DNA of 16,786 nt. It comes from an uncultured Porphyromonadaceae bacterium. GTDB taxonomy: Bacteria; Bacteroidota; Bacteroidia; Bacteroidales; Muribaculaceae. Shown piece by piece: positions 6,446-13,610 of the stretch. Numbering within the stretch: the first letter of the stretch is position 1; every line of letters starts with the position of its first letter. The translations under genes were made by a program, and so were the position numbers. The notes under the pieces were generated by a model, which saw only the letters and a list, made by a program, of their open reading frames with translations, did no database searches and was not told the origin of the DNA. Where the stretch lies: the NCBI GenBank assembly GCA_947178245.1, contig CAMWXO010000021.1, forward strand, positions 1-16,786. Direction: 5' to 3'.

Positions 6446-7546
6446 ATGGCTTTAAAATGCGGTATTGTGGGCCTCCCAAACGTAGGCAAATCCACTCTCT
6501 TCAACTGCCTCAGCAATGCTAAGGCACAGAGCGCGAACTTCCCGTTCTGCACCATCGAACCCAATGTCGGCGTGATTTCAGTGCCCGACGACAGGCTGAC
6601 GAAACTCGTGGAGATGTGCAACCCCAAAAGCACCGTCCCGGCAACGGTAGAGATCGTGGACATAGCCGGACTCGTGAAGGGAGCCTCGAAGGGTGAGGGA
6701 CTCGGCAACAAGTTTCTCGCCAATATACGCGAGACAGACGCCATACTCCACGTGCTCCGCTGCTTTGACGACGACAACATAACTCACGTCGATACCACTA
6801 TCGACCCCGTGCGTGATAAGGAGATAATCGACTATGAACTTCAGATAAAAGACCTCGAGACCATCGAGTCGCGCCTCGTGAAGACAAAGAAGGCAGCCGC
6901 CGCAGGCGACAAAGCCGCCAAGATGCAGACCGGAGTGCTCGAAGCCTACAAGGAAGCGCTCGAAGCCGGAAAGCCGGCCCGAAGCGTGAAATTCGAGACC
7001 AAAGACGAGTTGCTTTTCGCCCGCGATCTCTTCCTGCTCACCAACAAGCCCGTGATGTATGTCTGCAACGTTGACGACGCGTCAGCAGCCTCGGGCAACG
7101 CATACGTGGAGGCCGTGAGAAAGGCTGTGGCCGACGAAGGTGCGCAGATTCTCGTGGTGGCTGCGAAGACCGAGAGCGAGATAGCCGAACTTGACACATA
7201 CGAAGACCGTCAGGAATTTCTCGAGAGCATCGGCCTCAGCGAATCGGGCGTATCACGCCTTATCCGTGCCGCATACGCGCTGCTCGACCTCCAGACTTAC
7301 TTCACCGCCGGCCCCGACGAAGTGAGGGCCTGGACTTTCCTGCGCGGCACCAAGGCGCCGCAGGCTGCCGGAATCATCCACACCGACTTCGAGAAAGGAT
7401 TCATCCGCGCCGAAGTGATCAAATATGACGACTACGTATCGCTCGGCAGCGAGACCGCCGTGAAGGAAGCCGGCAAAATGGCCGTGGAAGGAAAGGAATA
7501 CGTGGTGCAGGACGGCGACATCATGCACTTCCGCTTCAATGTGTGA
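6446..7546 (+). CDS. ychF: Redox-regulated ATPase YchF (Obg-family)
   Basis: A 366-residue Obg-family P-loop protein that hydrolyses ATP and associates with ribosomes; YchF/OLA1 proteins are tied to oxidative-stress and translation control. Visible: G1 GLPNVGKS (9-16), G3 DIAGLVKGAS (72-81), a helical insertion around 125-180, and a C-terminal TGS domain (about 282-364, from LQTYFTAGPDEVRAWTF). Cys35 in FPFCTIEP is the residue known in E. coli YchF to sense oxidation. The G4 position, which gives YchF its ATP preference as NxxE, reads N208-V-D-D211 here, a conservative Glu-to-Asp change. Length is normal. The gene faces a strong TTTG/TAATTTTG promoter and begins a three-gene plus-strand run; the gap to the phosphatase is 39 nt. 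Confidence 0.97.
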   Translation: MALKCGIVGLPNVGKSTLFNCLSNAKAQSANFPFCTIEPNVGVISVPDDRLTKLVEMCNPKSTVPATVEIVDIAGLVKGASKGEGLGNKFLANIRETDAILHVLRCFDDDNITHVDTTIDPVRDKEIIDYELQIKDLETIESRLVKTKKAAAAGDKAAKMQTGVLEAYKEALEAGKPARSVKFETKDELLFARDLFLLTNKPVMYVCNVDDASAASGNAYVEAVRKAVADEGAQILVVAAKTESEIAELDTYEDRQEFLESIGLSESGVSRLIRAAYALLDLQTYFTAGPDEVRAWTFLRGTKAPQAAGIIHTDFEKGFIRAEVIKYDDYVSLGSETAVKEAGKMAVEGKEYVVQDGDIMHFRFNV

Positions 7547-7585
7547 TTTTGAATTGAAAATATCTTACTTATTAGACAAATAGAA

Positions 7586-8983
7586 ATGACTACACGAAAG
7601 GCCCTTCTCGCCCTCACCCTCTCGGCAGCCCTGGCTTCCGGCTCCGTAAGCGCCCAAGACGCAAAATACATCTTCTACTTCATCGGCGACGGCATGGGTC
7701 TCGGCCATGTCAACGCAACGGAAATATATAACCGTGAAGTGCTGCACTCACAGCAGCCTATTCTTATGATGACGTTCCCGGTTGCTTCCCAGGCACGCAC
7801 TTATTCTGCATCGAACACCATCACGGATTCCGCCGCCGCGGGCACAGCCCTCTCTACCGGACACAAGACCAAGAACAGCATGGTAGGTATGAATCCCGAC
7901 ACGGTGCCGGTGAACAGCATCGCTGTCGACTTCATGAATGCCGGATATGCCGTGGGTGTCGGCACCACCGTGCAGGCCGACGACGCCACTCCCGCTGCAT
8001 GGTATGCGCACGCCGCAAATCGCGGCATGAAGGAGTCTATCGCTCCCCAGGCTGCCGGAAGCGGTCTGACGTTTCTCGCCGGAGGCGGTTTTAAGCTCGG
8101 ACATAAGGATTCCCCCGAATTCGACCGCTTCAGGGCCGACATGAAGAAGGCCGGCTACGAGACGGTGGAGGGCAACGGACAGTTTGCCGATCTCAGGCAG
8201 AAGGGGAAATTCCCTAAGAAAGTCCTGATGTATTCCGACACCCCGATGAGTGGCCAAGTGGGCTATACCATCGATTCCGTACCCGGAGCGATGACCTGTG
8301 CCGACATCACTGAAGCATGCCTCCATACCCTGCGCAACGACAACCCTGACCGCTTCCTTATGATGATTGAAGGAGGCAACATCGACTGGGCCGCCCACGC
8401 CAACGACCCGGGCGGCGTCATAAAGGAGATTCTCAATTTTCAGGATGCCATCAACGTGGCATATCAGTTCTATCTCCGCCATCCCGACGAGACCCTTATC
8501 GTGGTGACCGCTGACCACGACACCGGAGGAATGGCCTACGGACGCCCCGGAAAAAACCAGAACATAGCCTACGCTGACGCGCAGCGCATCTCGAAAGACC
8601 GCTTCAACGACTGGGCACGGGAGTTCGGCAAGTCGGAAAATCCCTCATGGGAGGTGATGGAGCGCCAGCTCCGCGATAAACTCGGCTTCTGGGACATAGT
8701 GCCTATCACCGAAGAGGAGACAGCTGAACTCCGGCGTCTTTTCGACAAGACATTCATCGAGAAAAACGCTCAGGAGCAGGAGACATGGTATCAGACGTTC
8801 AACGCTTTCACAGCCAGGATATACGACCTCCTCTCGGCCCGGATGGGCATAGGCTGGACCACCACGTCGCATGCCGGAAATATGGTGCCGGTCTACGCCA
8901 TAGGAGCCGGCTCCGGCCTCTTCACGGGCAGCCTCGACAATACTGATATTCCGCTTCTCATCAAGAGAGCGGCAGGGCTCTGA
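7586..8983 (+). CDS. Secreted alkaline phosphatase
   Basis: A 465-residue alkaline phosphatase (metal-dependent phosphomonoesterase) with a signal peptide ending about VSA-Q (residues 21-24), so it is exported to the periplasm. Active-site residues can be matched to the E. coli enzyme: Asp35 in IGDGMG, nucleophile Ser82 in TDSAAAGTALSTGHKT, Asp133/Thr135 in DDATPAA, a candidate phosphate-binding Arg146, Glu262/Asp267/His271 in EGGNIDWAAH, Asp310-His311 in TADHDTGG, and His429 in TTTSHAGN. Both Zn sites and the Mg site therefore look intact. Residues 320-420 form a helical insert between the last two metal motifs, common in Bacteroidales members. It frees phosphate from organic esters. It ends 2 nt before rnhA and follows ychF by 39 nt; no Pho-box was recognised. 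The later name (phoA or phoB) is not certain from sequence alone. Confidence 0.93.
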   Translation: MTTRKALLALTLSAALASGSVSAQDAKYIFYFIGDGMGLGHVNATEIYNREVLHSQQPILMMTFPVASQARTYSASNTITDSAAAGTALSTGHKTKNSMVGMNPDTVPVNSIAVDFMNAGYAVGVGTTVQADDATPAAWYAHAANRGMKESIAPQAAGSGLTFLAGGGFKLGHKDSPEFDRFRADMKKAGYETVEGNGQFADLRQKGKFPKKVLMYSDTPMSGQVGYTIDSVPGAMTCADITEACLHTLRNDNPDRFLMMIEGGNIDWAAHANDPGGVIKEILNFQDAINVAYQFYLRHPDETLIVVTADHDTGGMAYGRPGKNQNIAYADAQRISKDRFNDWAREFGKSENPSWEVMERQLRDKLGFWDIVPITEEETAELRRLFDKTFIEKNAQEQETWYQTFNAFTARIYDLLSARMGIGWTTTSHAGNMVPVYAIGAGSGLFTGSLDNTDIPLLIKRAAGL

Positions 8984-8985
8984 CC

Positions 8986-9639
8986 ATGGCGAAATTCTAT
9001 TGCGTATGGGAGGGGCGCCAGCCCGGTGTCTACGACAACTGGAACGATGCCGAAGAGCAGATACTCAATTTTAAGGGAGCCCGGTATAAATCGTTCAATT
9101 CCGCTGCCGAGGCCGCCGAGGCGTTCCGGAAAGGCTGCGGCGACTCTTCGGGGGCCGATCTCGGAAGCATCCTGATCGCCGCCGCCGACAGGAGAGACGC
9201 CAACGACATGCCTTCATATAAGGATAATCCCGACATCGACCTCACGGCTTGGGCTGTGGATGCATCATGTCAGGGAAATCCCGGGCTGCTGGAATATCGG
9301 GGCGTAGATCTCGCCACGGGGCAGCAGCTATTCAGAGTCGGGCCAATGGAGCAGGGCACTAACAACATAGGGGAGTTTCTCGCCATTGTCCATGCCTTGG
9401 CCGAGATGAAGAAGCGCGGCGAGTGGCACACGATCTATTCCGATTCAAAGACCGCCATGGCCTGGGTACGCAACCGCCAGGTCAAGACCCAGCTCAAGCC
9501 TACGGAGAAAAACCGCCGTGTCTTCGATCTTCTGGCGCGTGCGCTGGCATGGGTGCGCGCCAATAACTGGCCTGTCAGGATCCTGAAATGGCAGACCGAG
9601 CTCTGGGGCGAGATTCCCGCTGACTTCAACCGGAAATAA
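8986..9639 (+). CDS. rnhA: Ribonuclease HI with N-terminal hybrid-binding domain
   Basis: A 217-residue RNase H1-type enzyme that cuts RNA in RNA-DNA hybrids. The N-terminal 4-45 (FYCVWEGRQPGVYDNWNDAE...YKSFNSAAEAAEAF) is the caulimovirus-VI-like hybrid-binding domain also found in eukaryotic RNase H1. The catalytic domain, about 84-217, carries the acidic set Asp92 (AVDASC), Glu130 (NIGEFLAI), Asp153 (YSDSKTA) and Asp213 (PADFNRK). A linker of about 35 residues joins the two. This domain order is usual for Bacteroidetes. The ATG begins 2 nt after the phosphatase stop, so translation is likely coupled. The gene ends only 4 nt from the stop of the convergent permease gene, leaving no room for an intergenic terminator. 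Confidence 0.93.
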   Translation: MAKFYCVWEGRQPGVYDNWNDAEEQILNFKGARYKSFNSAAEAAEAFRKGCGDSSGADLGSILIAAADRRDANDMPSYKDNPDIDLTAWAVDASCQGNPGLLEYRGVDLATGQQLFRVGPMEQGTNNIGEFLAIVHALAEMKKRGEWHTIYSDSKTAMAWVRNRQVKTQLKPTEKNRRVFDLLARALAWVRANNWPVRILKWQTELWGEIPADFNRK

Positions 9640-9643
9640 TACT

Positions 9644-10435
9644 TCAGGAGCGCCTCAAAAGCGATACGCCTCCGTAGAGCGCAGCCAGAAGGATCACGAT
9701 GATGGCGGAGGCCGGAACGTCTATCACCACCGAAATCCAAAGCCCGCCGAGGCAGCCGGCAAGAGAGATGATGCCCGACATTATCATGAGGCGGGAATAG
9801 CGGCGCGTGAACCGCTCGGCTATAAGCTGCGGAAGCGACAGGAGCGACATCAGAAGCATCACCCCGATCATTTTGATGGTAAGCACTATGCACAGTGCCG
9901 TCATGGTCATCATGACGGCATTGACCGCTTTTACGGGCAGATGACGCGTGGCGGCGAAATCCTCATCGAAGCTTATCGCCGTGATCACACGTCCGAAAAG
10001 CAGGAAAAGCAGCACCGAAACCGCAGTAAACGCGGCAAAAAGCCAGAGATCGGAACGTGTGATATTGAGGACATTTCCGAAGAGAAACGCATTGAGTTCG
10101 GGCACGTAGCCGGGGGTAAGGAAGACAAACAGGACGCCTAAGGCCATACCAAGCGCCCAGACCACTGCTATCGCGGAGTCCTGGCGTACGCGTCGGCGCG
10201 AGAGGACATCGACACCGAGACCGGCGCCCACGGCGAAGGCCGCTGCCGTGGCAATGGGGTTCCAGCCAAGATAATAACCCAGTCCCAGACCTCCGAAGCA
10301 GGTGTGGGTGATGCCTCCGGCTATGAAGACCATGCGGCGGGTGACTACGTAGACTCCGATCACCGCGGCGGCGATCGAGATCAGGGCCACTCCCAAGATG
10401 GCATTCCTGAAAAATTCAAATTCAAGCAGTTCCAC
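9644..10435 (-). CDS. Metal ABC transporter permease, ZnuB/ABC-3 family
   Basis: A 263-residue integral membrane protein of the ABC-3 family, which moves Zn, Mn or Fe ions across the inner membrane with an ATPase (ZnuC type) and a binding protein (ZnuA type). Hydrophobic segments alternate through the whole length, about eight. Family-typical stretches are VYVVTRRMVFIAGGITHTCFGGLGLGYYLG (about 28-57, matching the RRM...SHA region of ZnuB) and IKMIGVMLLMSLLSLPQLIAERFTRR (about 186-211). Length is normal. The metal cannot be read from the sequence; Zn is the most common. Neither the ATPase nor the binding protein is in the window. It is the last gene of the queA-aroA-small protein unit, 4 nt after the small membrane protein, which contains a possible metal-binding Cys/His cluster. 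Confidence 0.9.
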   Translation of the reverse strand: MELLEFEFFRNAILGVALISIAAAVIGVYVVTRRMVFIAGGITHTCFGGLGLGYYLGWNPIATAAAFAVGAGLGVDVLSRRRVRQDSAIAVVWALGMALGVLFVFLTPGYVPELNAFLFGNVLNITRSDLWLFAAFTAVSVLLFLLFGRVITAISFDEDFAATRHLPVKAVNAVMMTMTALCIVLTIKMIGVMLLMSLLSLPQLIAERFTRRYSRLMIMSGIISLAGCLGGLWISVVIDVPASAIIVILLAALYGGVSLLRRS

Positions 10436-10439
10436 TTTG

Positions 10440-10853
10440 TCAGTTCTCGATTAGTAAAAGATCCAGTTCAGGTTTCAGGTCGGCCGGAAGATTGATGCGC
10501 CGCTTCTGCAGACTCAGGGCCCAGCCGGGAGCCTCACCCGGAGCAAGTGTCAGCAATACGTCGCGGAATTCTTCCGTCTCGGCATCGGAATAGTCGCGGG
10601 CATCTCTGCCAGCGAAGCGGTCGAGCTCCTCATCGTCATAGTAGACCGGAGGCTCGTTGATCTGCCCCGTCTTCTCGCAGATGGCATGCAGCCCGCAGCA
10701 TACTCCCGTAGCCTCCCCGGCATCTTCGGGTGCCGAAGCCGGCGCATGGTGATGCAGCGAGGCGCCATGCCTCGCGGTGCGGTAGCGCTCCCAGAGCCAT
10801 AGCAGGAATCCTATGGCGGCCGTCACCGCCAGTATGAGCAATGCACCTGTCAT
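10440..10853 (-). CDS. Small membrane protein with a CCxxHxxC cluster, function unknown
   Basis: A 137-residue protein that I do not recognise as a characterised family, although similar small proteins seem to occur beside this permease in other Bacteroidales (recollection, not checked). Residues 4-21 form one membrane helix near the N-terminus. The body then carries a His-rich stretch LHHH (33-36), a cluster Cys52-Cys53-x2-His56-x2-Cys59-Glu60, an acidic part VYYDDEELDRF (70-80), and a Leu-rich C-terminus (RRINLPADLKPELDLLLI). Cys/His spacing suggests metal binding, which would fit the adjoining metal permease, but this is inference. Its ATG overlaps the aroA stop by 4 nt (ATGA), and its own stop is 4 nt from the permease start, so it is probably co-translated with both. 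Charge after the helix suggests the body is cytoplasmic. Confidence 0.8.
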   Translation of the reverse strand: MTGALLILAVTAAIGFLLWLWERYRTARHGASLHHHAPASAPEDAGEATGVCCGLHAICEKTGQINEPPVYYDDEELDRFAGRDARDYSDAETEEFRDVLLTLAPGEAPGWALSLQKRRINLPADLKPELDLLLIEN

Positions 10854-12082
10854 AAGTCAGTATGTTTCAGCGTTGGATATGATGCGGTGGCCATCACCTT
10901 ATCCATCTCCCGCCAATAGTCGGGAAAGGACTTTTCCACCACTTCGGGATTGAGAATCGAAATATCGTCTGAGAGCATTCGTGCAGGTGCGAATGCCATG
11001 GCCATGCGGTGATCCTGATAGGTGCGTATGTGAGGGGATGCTTCCCTCCCGCATCGCCGGCCGTCATATCTCATCGAGTCGCCCTCTGCCTCCACGACAT
11101 ATCCGAGTCGCCCGAGTTCGGTGGTGATGGCGCTGAGGCGGTCGCTCTCCTTGTGCCGTAGATGGCCGATACCTTCTATCCGGAAAGGTATTCCCGCCAG
11201 TGTCAGCCCCACGGCTACTGCCGGTGTGAGATCAGGCGCATCCCTGAGGTTGAGATAGAAGGGCTCTCCGCTTCCTTTGGCCTTGAGCAGACACGACGCC
11301 TCGGCGAAAACAGCAGCCACGCGGCTGTCGCCCTGAAGCGATTCGGCAGGCGCTTTCAGCGTCGGCATCGTGATCTCCGGCACATCAAGTCCGAGTGCCT
11401 GCATCAGCAGTTGGGCCTCATAAAAATATGAGGCGCCGCTCCAGTCTCCCTCCACTTCATAGCGGGCACATTGAGCGTAGCCGGTGGCATTCACCGTCAC
11501 GGAGAGACCTTCAGACGTCTCCTCTATATTGACTTCAGCCCCGAATGCGCGCATCACTCCCGCAGTCATGGTGATATAGGGAATGGAGACCACCGGAGCC
11601 GAGAGCCGGAAGATGGTGGTATCTTTCCATACAGGGGCCGAGAGCATGAGGGCCGAGAGATATTGGCTGCTGACCGACCCGTCGAGGCTGATTTCACCTC
11701 CCGGGAGCTCCTTGCCTATGATATGCAGCGCGTTTTTTTCCGCTATCGGCGTGATATCGGCACCTGATGAGCGCAGGGCGTCGATGAGCGTGGAGTGGGG
11801 GCGCTCCATCAGCCTTGGTGAGCCGATGAGGGTAATGTCGAGGCCGGGAATAGAGGCGCAGGCAGCCATTCCGAAGCGGAGTGTGGTGCCCCCTTCACCG
11901 ATATCGGCCGTCGCAGCCTTTCCGGTGAGGAGCGCTTCGCGCACAGCTGCCGTAAGACGGAGCATTCCCCGCGTGTCGCCGCAATCGGGAAGATTGGCAA
12001 GCACCGTGTCGTGCCCTCCGAGAAGCCGGCACACAAGCGCTCGGGCTGCTATGCTTTTCGATCCTGGTAGGTTTATCGTCAT
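10850..12082 (-). CDS. aroA: 3-phosphoshikimate 1-carboxyvinyltransferase (EPSP synthase)
   Basis: A 410-residue EPSP synthase, joining phosphoenolpyruvate to shikimate-3-phosphate, the sixth step of the shikimate pathway toward chorismate, aromatic amino acids and menaquinone. Visible: LPGSKSIAARAL (5-16) with the substrate-binding Lys9, Ser10 and Arg14; GGTTLRF (64-70), where the enzyme usually has NAGT; SSQYLSALM (about 136-144); DLTPAVAVGLTLAG with the catalytic Asp (about 280); HLRHKESDRL (about 308-317); DHRMAMAFA; and VVEKSFPDYW near the C-terminus. The PEP-site loop reads G62-E-G-G-T66, a divergence from the common GNAGT. The protein begins right at the first motif, a few residues shorter than most, and no in-frame ATG lies between it and an upstream stop. 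It follows queA by 30 nt and overlaps the next gene by 4 nt. Confidence 0.95.
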   Translation of the reverse strand: MTINLPGSKSIAARALVCRLLGGHDTVLANLPDCGDTRGMLRLTAAVREALLTGKAATADIGEGGTTLRFGMAACASIPGLDITLIGSPRLMERPHSTLIDALRSSGADITPIAEKNALHIIGKELPGGEISLDGSVSSQYLSALMLSAPVWKDTTIFRLSAPVVSIPYITMTAGVMRAFGAEVNIEETSEGLSVTVNATGYAQCARYEVEGDWSGASYFYEAQLLMQALGLDVPEITMPTLKAPAESLQGDSRVAAVFAEASCLLKAKGSGEPFYLNLRDAPDLTPAVAVGLTLAGIPFRIEGIGHLRHKESDRLSAITTELGRLGYVVEAEGDSMRYDGRRCGREASPHIRTYQDHRMAMAFAPARMLSDDISILNPEVVEKSFPDYWREMDKVMATASYPTLKHTDL

Positions 12083-12112
12083 GTTATTCTGTCGGTTGTG
12101 TAGGATAAATTC

Positions 12113-13351
12113 TCAATGATGGAAGAAGCAGGCGTCGCCGTATGACAGGAACCTGTAGTCGGCGCGCAGCGCTTCCTCATATACGCGCTCCCAGTCTTTT
12201 CCTCCGCCGAGAAATGAAGACACCAGCAGAAGGAGCGTGGAGCGCGGCTGATGGAAGTTGGTGATCAGGCCGCCTGCTATGCGCCATCTGAAACCGGGCG
12301 CTATCATTATGGCCGTGGATGCCTGCATGCTCTGAAGGCCGGAGTGCTCCATGAAGGATTCCAGGGCAGCGAGCGCCTTATCGGTGTCAAGCGATAAGGC
12401 CTCGGCAGAATAGGCTTCCCACTGGCCGATTTTCATGCTCTCGTCGCCCTGCATCACCTTCATGCCGAGAATGGGAAGCGATTCGAGAGTGCGCACCGTA
12501 GTGGTGCCCACGGCCACTACAGGATGCCCCCCGGCAAGCGCTTTGCGGAGTGAGCGCACGAGGTCGAGATCAATGCCGAACACCTCGGTATGCATGGGAT
12601 GCCCTCCGATTTCTTCCGATTTCACGGGCTGGAAGGTGCCGGCGCCGACATGAAGCGTCACCTCGCGGGTATCCACTCCGCGGTCGCGCAGGGCCTGAAG
12701 AAGTTCCGGCGTGAAGTGAAGTCCGGCCGTGGGGGCGGCCACACTGCCGCTTATCCGGCTGTAGACAGTCTGATAGTCAGTGCTGTCAGACGTTTCCGTG
12801 TCGCGGTTGAGATAGGGAGGAATGGGAATGTTGCCCCCGGCTTCCACTATCGATGCGAAAGTGACCGAGGCATCGTCCCATTCAAATGTCACCGCATGGG
12901 CGTTGCCCGGCAGGGGCTCGCCCCGGCGGGCGCTCACCGTCACTTCCTTGCCGCCGATAGTGAGCTGCTTGCGGAGGCTTCCGTCTTTCCATTTCTTGAG
13001 ATTGCCTACCATACACTGCCACACGCATCGCTCCCTCTGCTGAAAGGCCTGCGCGTAGTCGCGCGGAGAAAGGGGCTCGAGAAGGAAAATCTCGATGCGG
13101 GCGCCGCTCTCCTTGTGAAATTCCATTCTCGCGTTGATCACCCGCGTATTGTTCATCACGAGCAGCGTGTCGGGCTTCAGAAGGCCCGGGAGGTCGGAAA
13201 AGTGCTGATGTGATATGTCTTTACCATTGAATACCAGCAGCTTGCATCGGTCACGGTCGGCAAGGGGATACCGGGCTATCCTTTCGTCGGGGAGGGGATA
13301 GTCGAAGTCGGCTATCCGGAGGTTTTGTATGTCGCTTAATGTAGGATTCAT
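12113..13351 (-). CDS. queA: tRNA preQ1(34) S-adenosylmethionine ribosyltransferase-isomerase
   Basis: QueA transfers and rearranges the ribosyl part of SAM onto preQ1 at tRNA position 34, giving epoxyqueuosine in Asn, Asp, His and Tyr tRNAs. The ATG at 13351 is chosen (412 residues, MNPTLSDIQNLRIADFDYPLP). The longer frame from 13426 would start inside the tRNA-Val terminator hairpin and adds a low-complexity Phe/Leu stretch. Family segments: FDYPLPDERIARYPL (16-30), VMNNTRVINAR (65-75), IEIFLLEP (86-93), APTAGLHFTPELL (206-218), VTLHVGAGTFQPVK (231-244) and NFHQPRSTLLLLVSSFLGG near the C-terminus. It is longer than E. coli QueA (356), mainly through an insert around 95-165, which seems common in Bacteroidetes. 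It has a probable promoter at 13373-13380 and heads the aroA-small protein-permease unit. Confidence 0.95.
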   Translation of the reverse strand: MNPTLSDIQNLRIADFDYPLPDERIARYPLADRDRCKLLVFNGKDISHQHFSDLPGLLKPDTLLVMNNTRVINARMEFHKESGARIEIFLLEPLSPRDYAQAFQQRERCVWQCMVGNLKKWKDGSLRKQLTIGGKEVTVSARRGEPLPGNAHAVTFEWDDASVTFASIVEAGGNIPIPPYLNRDTETSDSTDYQTVYSRISGSVAAPTAGLHFTPELLQALRDRGVDTREVTLHVGAGTFQPVKSEEIGGHPMHTEVFGIDLDLVRSLRKALAGGHPVVAVGTTTVRTLESLPILGMKVMQGDESMKIGQWEAYSAEALSLDTDKALAALESFMEHSGLQSMQASTAIMIAPGFRWRIAGGLITNFHQPRSTLLLLVSSFLGGGKDWERVYEEALRADYRFLSYGDACFFHH

Positions 13352-13372
13352 AGTCTGAAACTCATGCAGACG

Positions 13373-13380
13373 CAAAAATA
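13373..13380 (-). promoter_or_regulatory. Probable -7 element for queA
   Basis: The minus strand reads TATTTTTG, a full TAnnTTTG match, about 22 nt before the ATG at 13351. The -33 position holds TTTT from the tRNA terminator's T-run and not TTTG. The position agrees with the shorter queA start. Confidence 0.5.
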
Positions 13381-13397
13381 CTAAAAAAAACTGAAAT

Positions 13398-13435
13398 AAA
13401 AAAAGGAAATGCCTCGGTGAGGACATTTCCTTTTT
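13398..13435 (-). terminator. Hairpin terminator after tRNA-Val
   Basis: Minus-strand order: A-run, GGAAATG, an unpaired T, CCTC, a 3-nt loop ACC, GAGG, CATTTCC, then a T-run. The stem (13405-13411 with 13424-13430, and 13412-13415 with 13419-13422) is 11 bp with one bulge, and the flanking A and T runs extend it. It begins 1-2 nt after the tRNA 3' end, so it fits a Rho-independent terminator for the tRNA transcript. Confidence 0.85.
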
Positions 13436-13436
13436 G

Positions 13437-13511
13437 TGGGCGATTACGGATTCGAACCGCAGACCCTCTGCTTGTAAGGCAGACGCTCTAAACCAGCTGA
13501 GCTAATCGCCC
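13437..13511 (-). tRNA. tRNA-Val (anticodon UAC)
   Basis: A complete 75-nt cloverleaf can be folded by eye: acceptor GGGCGAT/ATCGCCC, D stem GCTC/GAGC, anticodon stem TCTGC/GCAGA with loop CTTACAA giving anticodon TAC (UAC, reads GUA and likely other Val codons), a 5-nt variable loop, and T stem TGCGG/CCGTA with loop TTCGAAT. The discriminator base is A. The 3' CCA is not encoded and must be added by CCA-adding enzyme. It is flanked by its own promoter and terminator. U34 of this tRNA is a position that TrhP-type enzymes hydroxylate in other bacteria. Confidence 0.96.
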
Positions 13512-13522
13512 GATTGCGAGTG

Positions 13523-13554
13523 CAAAATTACAACAATAATTCCAATCTTCCAAA
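13523..13554 (-). promoter_or_regulatory. Promoter for tRNA-Val (TTTG-N20-TAATTTTG)
   Basis: On the minus strand TTTG (13551-13554) is followed after exactly 20 nt by TAATTTTG (13523-13530), the same layout as the ychF promoter. Transcription would start around 13517, a few nt before the tRNA 5' end at 13511. Confidence 0.8.
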
Positions 13555-13610
13555 TTTTTGGGTGATTTTTTTGAAAAATTTTTAACCCGCAGTCAGTATC
13601 TATTTGATAT

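Noticed and set aside
7547..7585. Possible separate promoter before the alkaline phosphatase
   Set aside because: There is a TTTG, but the downstream hexamer region (TATTAGAC) does not match TAnnTTTG and the spacing is short; cotranscription with ychF is simpler. No Pho-box pattern was recognised.
13352..13426. N-terminal extension of QueA to 13426
   Set aside because: It begins inside the tRNA-Val terminator hairpin and encodes a Phe/Leu-rich stretch from A/T runs; it could look like a signal peptide, but QueA is cytoplasmic.
13560..13588. GGGT...ACCC arms with A/T runs after the mechanosensitive channel gene, a possible terminator
   Set aside because: Only four GC-containing pairs close a long AT loop and the arms do not continue to pair well; too weak to call without transcript-end data.
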